Below are positions 57,693 through 64,000 of a stretch of DNA of 64,000 nt, one piece after another (the stretch's first letter is position 1; each line of letters begins with the position of its first letter). The translations under genes and the position numbers were made by a program. Location of the stretch: the NCBI RefSeq assembly GCF_001432305.1, contig NZ_KQ483358.1:876881-940880 (forward strand), in the 5' to 3' direction. This DNA comes from Curvibacter sp. PAE-UM (GTDB lineage Bacteria; Pseudomonadota; Gammaproteobacteria; Burkholderiales; Burkholderiaceae_C). The notes under the pieces are model-generated. The model was given only the letters and a program-made list of their open reading frames with translations, had not been told where the DNA came from and did no database searches.

Positions 57693-58433
57693 TCAGTCAT
57701 GCGGCCAGGCCATCCACAGGATGGAAAGCCCGGACACCAGCATCACGGCTTCCATGAGTTGCAGGAATCGGTGCTCGGGCAGGTGCAGTACCAGGCGCTT
57801 GGACAGGGTGGAGCCGATGAGCACGAAGACGCCGATCAGCAGGCCCTGGCTGATGGCGCGGTTGTCGATCACGCCCAGCGTGTGGAAGGCCGCGCCCTTG
57901 GCCAGGAAGACGGCCAGCGAACTGGCGGCCTCGGTGCCGATGTAGGCGCCTTTCACCAGGCCGAAGGCCAGGAAGAACGGGGTGTTGATCGCACCGGTGG
58001 AGGCGACGATGCCCGTGAGGTAGCCGATGACCGCGCCCACCAGCGCCATGTGGCCGAGGTGGGGTTTCCATTCCATGCGGCGCAGCCAGCGCCTCACCGG
58101 GATCATCAGCAGCAGGAAGCTGCCGAGGATGAGCTCGATCAGGCGCGGGTTGAACTGCACCAGGGTGTGGGCGCCCAGCACCACGGCGGGCACGGAGGTG
58201 GCCGCATAGACGCCGCAGAGTTTCCAGTCGATGCTGCGCCACCACAGGCCCACGCGCGCCAGGTTGGCCACGATGGCCACCAGCGCAATCACGGGCACGG
58301 CCGTCATGGGGCCGTAGAAGTACACCAGCGGCGGCATCAGCAGGATGGTGGTGCCAAAGCCGATCACGCCGCCCAGCACGCCGGCGCCCAGGCCAACGGC
58401 ACAGATCAGCAGCATGGGCAGCAGTTCGCTCAT
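57693..58433 (-). CDS. TauE/SafE-family sulfite/organoanion exporter
   Basis: A 246-residue protein with about eight membrane helices; AVGLGAGVLGGVIGFGTTIL and MPPLVYF at the start and IGYLTGIVASTGAINTPFFL in the middle are typical of the TauE/SafE (DUF81) family. Relatives export sulfite, sulfoacetate or other anions. It ends the transcription unit with the MFS gene, 7 bases upstream. Confidence 0.88.
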   Translation of the reverse strand: MSELLPMLLICAVGLGAGVLGGVIGFGTTILLMPPLVYFYGPMTAVPVIALVAIVANLARVGLWWRSIDWKLCGVYAATSVPAVVLGAHTLVQFNPRLIELILGSFLLLMIPVRRWLRRMEWKPHLGHMALVGAVIGYLTGIVASTGAINTPFFLAFGLVKGAYIGTEAASSLAVFLAKGAAFHTLGVIDNRAISQGLLIGVFVLIGSTLSKRLVLHLPEHRFLQLMEAVMLVSGLSILWMAWPHD

Positions 58434-58440
58434 GGCCGCT

Positions 58441-60045
58441 TCAGTTGCGCACCGTGCTCTCGATCACGAAGCGTTTCACGACCAGCGGGGCGTCGCCGAT
58501 GTGAAAAGCCCGCGCGCGCTCGCGCAGCGCGACGTCATCGGCCGTCATGCGCTCGAAGCGGCGCAGGTGATCGGTCCAGGATTCATCGACGATGTGCTCG
58601 ACGTAGACCCCCGGCTGGCTCAGGTCGTGCAGCAGCTCCCAGTGGAGCGCGCCTCGGCGCAGGCGGCTGTGCCGGTTGTCCTCCAGCACGGCCTTGAATG
58701 CTTCGGCCTGGGCCGGATCGATGCGGTACTCGATCGTGACCAGGATGTGGCCGGAGGGCGGTGGTGTGCTGACCACCGGTTGCGTGTACTCGCTCGCCGG
58801 CGTCAGGTCTTCCTCGCCGTGGTGGCCCGCCCAGTAGCGCCGGGCCAGGAACAGGGTGAGCACGGCAGAAATGGCCGCCACCAGCAGGCTGGTCTGCACG
58901 CTGCTCCAGGTCGCCACCTGGCCCCAGACGGCGGCGCCGATGGCGCCGGAGCCCATGAGCGCCATCTGGTACATGGACATGCCCCGGGCGCGCACCCAGT
59001 TGGGCAGCGCCATCTGGGCCGACACGCTCAGGGAATTGGCCACCGTGATCCAGGCCACCCCGCCCAGGAACATGGTGGGCACGGCCAGGTAAATATTGGG
59101 CGTGAAGGCGATCACGGCCATCGATGCCGCCTGCAGCACGGTGCCGAAGACCACGCGCTGATCGAGGTTCATGGCCTGGCGCATGCGCGGCAGGAAGAGC
59201 ACGGCGACGACAGCGCCCGAGCCCATGGCGGCCAGCAGCAGGGTGAAGGTGCCGGCGCCGCCGTCGGGCAGGCCGCGCGCCACCAGCGGCAGCAGGGCCA
59301 GCACCGCCGTGCAGTGGCTGTAGAACAGGGCGATGCGCAACAGCACCACACGCAGGCGCGCCGAATGCGCGACGAACTGCATACCCACCCGCATGGCGCT
59401 GAAGAGTTTCTCCCGGCCCAGGGGGTTGGGTTTGTGCTCGCGGCGCCAGCGCATGATGGTGAAACCGGCGATCACGGAGAGCGCGGCATTGAGCAGGAAG
59501 ACGTAGAGGGTGCCGGCGCTGGCGATCAGGGCGCCGGCCACCAGCGGCCCGATGATGCGCGAACCGTTCATCGCCGCGCCATTGAGGGCCAGGGCCGCCG
59601 GCAGTTGCGTGCGCGGCACCAGCTCGGGCACGATGGCCGCGAACACCGGCCAGCGCATGGCCAGGCCGATGCCGTTGGCAAAGGTCAGCAGCAGCAGCAG
59701 GGCCGGCGACATCCAGCCCGCCAGGATGGTCACGCACATCAGCAGGGCCACGCCGGCTACCCAGAACTGGGTCAGGATGAAATAGCGCCGGCGGTCCAGG
59801 ATGTCGGCCATGGCCCCGCTGGGCAGGCCCAGCAGGAACACCGGCAGGGTGGAGGCGGTCTGCACCAGGGCCACCCAGATGGGGGTCGTGGTGAGCGAGG
59901 TCATCATCCACGCGGCCGCGACATCGTTCATCCACATGCAGACGTTGGCGGTCAGCCAGGTGGCCCACAGCATGCGGAACACCGGCAGGCGCAGCGGGGC
60001 CAGGGCGGACGGGGGAGCGTTGTCGGCGGGAGCGGGGGACGTCAT
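58441..60045 (-). CDS. MFS transporter fused to a C-terminal ABM-like domain
   Basis: About 534 residues. Residues 15-410 are a 12-helix MFS_3 (EntS-like) transporter: VALVQTASTLPVFLLGLPSG, DILDRRRYFI, NGAAMNGSRIIGPLVAGALI. After a linker with TPPPSGHILVTIEYRIDPAQ the last ~100 residues form a soluble dimeric alpha/beta-barrel-like (antibiotic biosynthesis monooxygenase) domain. The substrate is unknown. A GTG 45 bases upstream could also be the start. Confidence 0.85.
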   Translation of the reverse strand: MTSPAPADNAPPSALAPLRLPVFRMLWATWLTANVCMWMNDVAAAWMMTSLTTTPIWVALVQTASTLPVFLLGLPSGAMADILDRRRYFILTQFWVAGVALLMCVTILAGWMSPALLLLLTFANGIGLAMRWPVFAAIVPELVPRTQLPAALALNGAAMNGSRIIGPLVAGALIASAGTLYVFLLNAALSVIAGFTIMRWRREHKPNPLGREKLFSAMRVGMQFVAHSARLRVVLLRIALFYSHCTAVLALLPLVARGLPDGGAGTFTLLLAAMGSGAVVAVLFLPRMRQAMNLDQRVVFGTVLQAASMAVIAFTPNIYLAVPTMFLGGVAWITVANSLSVSAQMALPNWVRARGMSMYQMALMGSGAIGAAVWGQVATWSSVQTSLLVAAISAVLTLFLARRYWAGHHGEEDLTPASEYTQPVVSTPPPSGHILVTIEYRIDPAQAEAFKAVLEDNRHSRLRRGALHWELLHDLSQPGVYVEHIVDESWTDHLRRFERMTADDVALRERARAFHIGDAPLVVKRFVIESTVRN

Positions 60046-60096
60046 CGCAGCGGAAGGTCTGGCACGGAACAGGGACAGCCGGGCGCTCACATGTTG

Positions 60097-60780
60097 TCAG
60101 GCGGCCCGTTCCCTGCGTGCAGCGCCTTCGTAAAGATCCAGGCAACGCTCACGCCAGGCGTGGACCGGATCGTCGGCGAGCAGCAACTGGAAGGGGCTGC
60201 TCACGCGCGCCCACATGAAACCGCCGAAGGCCAGGTAGTCGGCATAGCCGGGCTGCTCGCCGCAGATGTAGGGTCCGTCGCCCAGCGCCAGACGCAGGGG
60301 CTGCAGCGATTTGCGGAAGGCATCGACGCGGTCCTCGCGGCCGGCCTGCAGGTCTTCCAGTGTGGTCTTGTACATCTTCTCGCGCGAAGCGCGGAAGTAG
60401 GCCTGGTCAGCCGGGTCCAGGCTGTCGTGCAGGTCCTTGAGGATCAGGCGCGCAATGCCGCCGTGAATCGTGGTCTGCGCCCAGTACTGGAAGAACTTGA
60501 GCACATGCCCCTCGGCGCCGGCGGGGATCAGACGCGGTGTGTCGGGAAAGGCCGTGTCCAGGTGCTGCGCGATGGCCCAGCTGTCGGTGACGAGCTTGCC
60601 GTCATGCGAGAGGGTGGGGATGGTCAGCTTGTCACCGCCGCTGTGGATGCCGGGGATGTCGCCGAACAGCACGTCGCGCACCTCGAAGGCCAGGCCCTTG
60701 TGCAGCAGGGCCAAGCGCGCACGCCAGCTGTTGGGGCTGAAGTGGGCGCGTTTTGCATTCACCAGGTCATACAGCAGCAT
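60097..60780 (-). CDS. Glutathione S-transferase
   Basis: A 227-residue GST. The N-terminal thioredoxin-like domain has FSPNSWRARLALLHKGLAFE and LTIPTLSHDGKLVTDSWAIA (the GSH gamma-glutamyl-binding Asp-Ser), then the helical C-terminal domain (QPGYADYLAFGGFMWARVSS). The frame is open further upstream through the PAP2 gene's antisense, without meaning. It uses the glutathione pathway begun by gshA. Confidence 0.9.
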   Translation of the reverse strand: MLLYDLVNAKRAHFSPNSWRARLALLHKGLAFEVRDVLFGDIPGIHSGGDKLTIPTLSHDGKLVTDSWAIAQHLDTAFPDTPRLIPAGAEGHVLKFFQYWAQTTIHGGIARLILKDLHDSLDPADQAYFRASREKMYKTTLEDLQAGREDRVDAFRKSLQPLRLALGDGPYICGEQPGYADYLAFGGFMWARVSSPFQLLLADDPVHAWRERCLDLYEGAARRERAA

Positions 60781-60800
60781 GGGTATGTTTCCGTCAGGTT

Positions 60801-61589
60801 TCAGTTGGTGCGCAGGCTGCGCGCGGCAAACAGCGCCAGGCAGGCGGCCAGGAAGGCCCCCAGCGCGTACTGCCAGGGCATGTTGATGGCAAAGCCCATC
60901 TCGTCGGTCCACAGCACGTAGAGGCAGTACAGGCCGAACACGGCCACACCGCGCATCAGCCAGGCCTGCGGCCGCAGGTGGCGCTCGGGGATGCGCCCGG
61001 CCAGCCAGGCGCCCGTCAGTCCGCTGAGCAGGCCGATGGCCGCGCCCACCGACACGTCGGCCGGCCAGTGGGCGCCCACGGCGATGCGCGAGCAGGCCAC
61101 GCCGAAGGCGAAGACGAAAAGCCAGAGCCAGCGCAGGCGCCGGCCCGGCTCCAGCGCGAAATAGATGGCGGTGGCGCCGGCGAAGGCGGTGATGGCATGC
61201 CCCGACGGCATGGCGGCGATGAAGAGCGGCTCGCCGATGACGTGGATGCCCTCCAGGCCCAGCACTTCGAGCGGGCGCGGGTTGTCGGCCAGGTTCTTGC
61301 CCACGCGCGTGAGCACGCCGGCCAGCGGCGCGGCGCAGATCCAGGCCAGGACGATGCGCGGTGCGCGCCACAGCGCTGGCGCCGTGGCGGCATAGATGGC
61401 CCAGCCGGTGCCGAAGAGCGAGAGCAGGGCCCATAAGCCGTCCGGCAACACCATGAAGGCGCGGTTGAGCGTGCGGAACACGCCGGGTTCGTACCAGCCC
61501 AGCCACAGCGGCGCGGTCAACGCGGCCACGAGGAAGGGAAGGGCCCAGTGCCAGGGGGCGATGCGGCGGCGGGTGACAGCGTTGTTCAT
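60801..61589 (-). CDS. PAP2-family membrane phosphatase
   Basis: 262 residues, about six membrane helices. The three phosphatase motifs are KNLADNPRP (KX6RP), PSGH in AAMPSGHAITAF and SRIAVGAHWPADV (SRX5HX3D). It likely dephosphorylates a lipid pyrophosphate or phosphate at the periplasmic face. It lies 6 bases from the GT39 gene, suggesting a lipid-carrier or lipid A role together. Confidence 0.9.
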   Translation of the reverse strand: MNNAVTRRRIAPWHWALPFLVAALTAPLWLGWYEPGVFRTLNRAFMVLPDGLWALLSLFGTGWAIYAATAPALWRAPRIVLAWICAAPLAGVLTRVGKNLADNPRPLEVLGLEGIHVIGEPLFIAAMPSGHAITAFAGATAIYFALEPGRRLRWLWLFVFAFGVACSRIAVGAHWPADVSVGAAIGLLSGLTGAWLAGRIPERHLRPQAWLMRGVAVFGLYCLYVLWTDEMGFAINMPWQYALGAFLAACLALFAARSLRTN

Positions 61590-61595
61590 GGAAGT

Positions 61596-63116
61596 TCAGG
61601 AAGCGTCCTGGCGGCGCGGCGCGGGGCGGTCGCCCCAGCCGTGGCACAGGTACAGGCGAAAGCGCGAGATGGCGCGCCCGGCGTGCTGCACGGCAAAGCT
61701 CTCGCCCGGCTCGCAGCGTTCGAACAGGCCCTCGCCCACGGGCAGCTGGTGCGCCATCTGCGACCAGTCCAGCAGCACGGCGCTCTCGCCCACGGGCAGG
61801 GGCCCGGTCCACAGCGAGAACTGGTCGAAGTCGGGCGCCAGCACGTGCACCGGCAGGGGGCGGGCATACCAGGCGAAGCGGCTGGCCAGGGTCCAGTTCT
61901 GCACGGCCAGATGGGAGATGTTGTTATCACGTGCCAGTTGCTGTGCGTGCGCGCCGGCCTCGTCCCAGCCGTAGAAATCGGTGAAGGGGTTGACCATTTC
62001 CGGTTCGCCGCTGCCGGGTTCTTCACCGGCGATCCAGGGCGGGCCGGCCAGCAGCATGAGCACGTACATGCCCAGGGTGAAGAGGGCCTGCAGGCTGCCC
62101 AGCACCCAGATCAGCGTGCGTCGCCCGCCCGCCCACAGGGCCGCCAGGCCGAGGCCGGCAAAGGGCGCCAGGGCCACCCAGGCCGGCGCCGTCCAGTGCG
62201 GCAGGCTGGAGCCGCCGCCCGAGAGATAGGCCAGCACGGCGAAGGGCAGGGCGAAGAAGGCCAGCAGCCAGGCCTGGGAACGGTCCAGCTCGAAGCCGCC
62301 CAGCACCTTGTGGCGCAGGCCGAAGCCGCCCCAGACCAGCAGCGGATAGAGCAGGGCTTGCGCCAGCAGGAAGACCAGCACCTGGCCGAGTTGCCAGTGG
62401 CTGCCCTTGCCGTGCTTGAGCTGGTAGGCAAAGGAGATCCAGTCGTGTTGCGCGTTCCACACGAAGACCGGCAGCACCAGCACCACGGCCAGCAGCAGGG
62501 CGATCCACGGGCCGGCTTGCCTGAGCAGGCGCAGGCCATGGGCCGACAGCAGGCAGGCCAGCACCGGCAGCGCGGCGAAGATGGCGGTGTATTTGGAGAG
62601 GCCGGCCAGCCCGAGCAGCGCGCCCAGCAGCAGCCATTCGGGCAGGCGCTGCGCGACACTCTCGTCCAGCAGGCGCAGGGTCTGCCAGAGGATGGCGGCG
62701 GTGAACAGCATCAGCAGGGTGTCGGGCAGCAGGCCGATGCCCAGGATGTGCAGCACCGGCGCCAGGCTGTAGGCCAGCACGGCCCACAGGCCGGCGGCGT
62801 CGGCGCTGCCGGCGGCCGGCACCAGCAGGGTGTGCAGGCGGCGCGCAGTGTCGTGGATGAAGAGGGCGGTGAACGCCCAGAGGGCTTCGGGGATGAGACG
62901 CAGGAAACCCTCCGGCGCGTCCAGCGCCACCAGCGGCCACTGCACCCAGCCCACCAGGGGCGGGTGGTCGTAATAACTCAACGCCGGCTGGGCGCCGTAG
63001 AGCGCGTAGTGCGCCTCGTCACCCGAGAGGCCCAGCACCCAGCCCAGCACGAAGTGCAGCAGGCTGTGGCCCAGCAGGAGCAGGGCCAGCACGGTGGAGG
63101 GGCGGACGGCAGGCAC
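61596..63116 (-). CDS. Family 39 glycosyltransferase (ArnT/PMT-like)
   Basis: 506 residues with about 11 membrane helices. The first periplasmic loop has LSGDEAHYALYGAQPALSYY and DHPPLVGWVQ, the Asp/Glu-type catalytic start of GT39 (ArnT, PMT). The first helix is LALLLLGHSLLHFVLGWVLG. It would move a sugar from an undecaprenyl phosphate donor onto a lipid or protein. Co-transcribed with PAP2. Confidence 0.9.
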   Translation of the reverse strand: MPAVRPSTVLALLLLGHSLLHFVLGWVLGLSGDEAHYALYGAQPALSYYDHPPLVGWVQWPLVALDAPEGFLRLIPEALWAFTALFIHDTARRLHTLLVPAAGSADAAGLWAVLAYSLAPVLHILGIGLLPDTLLMLFTAAILWQTLRLLDESVAQRLPEWLLLGALLGLAGLSKYTAIFAALPVLACLLSAHGLRLLRQAGPWIALLLAVVLVLPVFVWNAQHDWISFAYQLKHGKGSHWQLGQVLVFLLAQALLYPLLVWGGFGLRHKVLGGFELDRSQAWLLAFFALPFAVLAYLSGGGSSLPHWTAPAWVALAPFAGLGLAALWAGGRRTLIWVLGSLQALFTLGMYVLMLLAGPPWIAGEEPGSGEPEMVNPFTDFYGWDEAGAHAQQLARDNNISHLAVQNWTLASRFAWYARPLPVHVLAPDFDQFSLWTGPLPVGESAVLLDWSQMAHQLPVGEGLFERCEPGESFAVQHAGRAISRFRLYLCHGWGDRPAPRRQDAS

Positions 63117-63179
63117 GATGGATTTCGAGAGACGGGATCGTGGAGTCTAAACGAGGCCCCGGCGGCTAAACTGCTCCTC

Positions 63180-63401
63180 ATGCAGACACCCCTTGCCAGC
63201 GTCGACCCCTGCCGTTGCCCCCTGTGCGGCCAGCCCAATGGCTGTGCCAACGAAGTCGCGCGCGCGACCGGCCAGGCCCAGCCGCCCTGCTGGTGCACCA
63301 CCGTGACGTTTGCGCCGGATCTGCTGGCGCGTGTGCCGGCCGAGGCGCAGCGCAAGGCCTGCATCTGCGCGGCCTGCGCCCGGGCGGCCCCGCCTCCCTG
63401 A
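63180..63401 (+). CDS. Cysteine-rich CWC-family protein
   Basis: 73 residues. CRCPLCGQPNGCANE and PPCWCTTVTF, then RKACICAACA, match the CWC motif family of small Cys-rich, presumed metal-binding proteins. The function is unknown. It is divergent from the GT39 gene and convergent with the cytochrome. Confidence 0.85.
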   Translation: MQTPLASVDPCRCPLCGQPNGCANEVARATGQAQPPCWCTTVTFAPDLLARVPAEAQRKACICAACARAAPPP

Positions 63402-63403
63402 TT

Positions 63404-63712
63404 TCACTTCGCGCCCTCGATGATCCAGCGCATCAGCGCTTCGCATTCCTCGGGGCTAAGGCGCTCATGCGCGGCGATGTGGGCGAACAGGCCGCCCTCG
63501 CGCAGCTTGTCGGCCAGCCGGCGCGGGGCGTCGGCCTGGCCGCGGTAGCGCGCGTAGTCGGTCGCCAGCTGGGCCATGCCCGGTGCGTTGCGCCGGGGTG
63601 GTTCGCCGTGGCAGTTGTAGCAGCCTTTGTCCAGCGCGAGTTGCGAGCTGGCCTGGGCCGGCAAGGCGGCCAGGGACAGAAGGAGCAGGAAGGTCAGGCG
63701 GCGCGGCATCAT
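63404..63712 (-). CDS. Small c-type cytochrome
   Basis: 102 residues: signal peptide to QASS (about residue 22), then the haem motif CYNCHG (Cys at about 31 and 34, His 35) and Met residues (NAPGMAQLA, ALMRWI) as possible axial ligands. It is a soluble periplasmic cytochrome c of the diheme/mono-haem small type. Partner unknown. Divergent from the CDF gene. Confidence 0.88.
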   Translation of the reverse strand: MMPRRLTFLLLLSLAALPAQASSQLALDKGCYNCHGEPPRRNAPGMAQLATDYARYRGQADAPRRLADKLREGGLFAHIAAHERLSPEECEALMRWIIEGAK

Positions 63713-63785
63713 GTCTGCATGGTGCCACCAAGGGGGCCTGCCTGCTAGCATCAGGTTCCCGCCACCCCCGGACCCGCACCCTGCC

Positions 63786-64000
63786 ATGACACGCAGCAAC
63801 GAAGAGCAACGCCAGGCCCTGCGCTCGACCTGGATCAGCGTCTGGGTCAATCTGTTCCTGGCCAGTGCGCAGGTGGTGATCGGCGTGTTCGCGCGGTCCC
63901 AGGCCCTGATTGCCGACGGCCTGCATTCCCTGTCCGACCTGGTGGCCGATGGCGTGGTGCTGTTTGCCGCGCGCCATTCGCACGCCGAGGCCGATGCGGA
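63786..64000 (+). CDS. Cation diffusion facilitator, N-terminal part
   Basis: The first 71 residues only; the gene runs off the window. WISVWVNLFLASAQVVIGVF is helix 1 and ADGLHSLSDLVADGVVL holds the HxxxD metal site of helix 2. CDF proteins export Zn2+, Fe2+ or other divalent ions in exchange for protons. Confidence 0.9.
   Translation, partial: MTRSNEEQRQALRSTWISVWVNLFLASAQVVIGVFARSQALIADGLHSLSDLVADGVVLFAARHSHAEADA

Noticed and set aside
1-64000. CRISPR arrays, tRNA or rRNA genes, prophage
   Set aside because: No regularly spaced direct repeats, clover-leaf or rRNA segments, or phage structural genes were seen.

Overview
This window is a high-GC bacterial chromosome segment, most likely from a betaproteobacterium of the order Burkholderiales, family Comamonadaceae (a Rhodoferax/Polaromonas/Hydrogenophaga-like organism). 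The evidence is the housekeeping order hpf-ptsN-hprK and fur/bamE-dapB-leuS-lptE-holA-proA, a Bug-type solute receptor, TcuA/TcuB, and intergenic repeats of a kind I associate with this family. Genus-level placement is a guess. No rRNA, tRNA or CRISPR array was found.

Layout. (1) 1-8.9 kb: a tightly packed catabolic operon on the plus strand. It holds the end of a fumarate-reductase-like flavoprotein, an SDR without the usual catalytic Tyr, tricarballylate dehydrogenase TcuA with its electron-transfer partner TcuB, a split ThDP decarboxylase (two subunits), an aldehyde dehydrogenase, an MmgE/PrpD protein and a D-2-hydroxyacid dehydrogenase. (2) 9-16.3 kb: a Nudix hydrolase, the transhydrogenase pntAB, fadD, mtnN and corA. 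(3) 16.7-29.7 kb: core genes hpf, ptsN, hprK, fur, bamE, dapB, leuS, lptE, holA, proA, gshA and kup. Short related repeats lie in three of the gaps. (4) 29.7-31.4 kb: an IS30-family insertion next to a hairpin, followed by a long structured non-coding repeat. (5) 31.4-37.3 kb: the minus-strand operon argS-SPOR-dsbA, a PsiF-like protein, a LysR regulator and a membrane diguanylate cyclase. (6) 37.4-43.1 kb: a second catabolic operon with a mesaconyl/itaconyl-CoA-hydratase-like MaoC protein, an acyl-CoA dehydrogenase, a class III CoA-transferase, a second MmgE/PrpD protein and a Bug receptor. (7) 44.5-48.5 kb: a LysR gene divergent from a 2-haloacid dehalogenase and malate synthase G. (8) 48.6-57.4 kb: small exported proteins, a frameshifted sirtuin, two orphan genes of visibly lower GC that may be integron-type cassettes, a KTSC protein, an AsmA protein, membrane proteins, an HDOD protein and three small unknown genes. 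(9) 57.7-64 kb: membrane transport and envelope genes (TauE/SafE, an MFS-ABM fusion, GST, PAP2, GT39), a CWC protein, a small cytochrome c and the start of a cation diffusion facilitator.

How it fits together. The two catabolic operons share a theme of C4-C6 di- and tricarboxylic acids: TcuAB makes cis-aconitate, MmgE/PrpD proteins include aconitate decarboxylases and methylcitrate dehydratases, and the second operon looks like CoA activation and hydration of an unsaturated dicarboxylate. Neither operon matches a complete known pathway, and the split ThDP decarboxylase plus aldehyde dehydrogenase next to tcuAB is the least explained part. The dehalogenase-malate synthase pair suggests use of haloacetate through glycolate and glyoxylate. 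All functions are inferred from motifs and protein-family recall; no database search was run.
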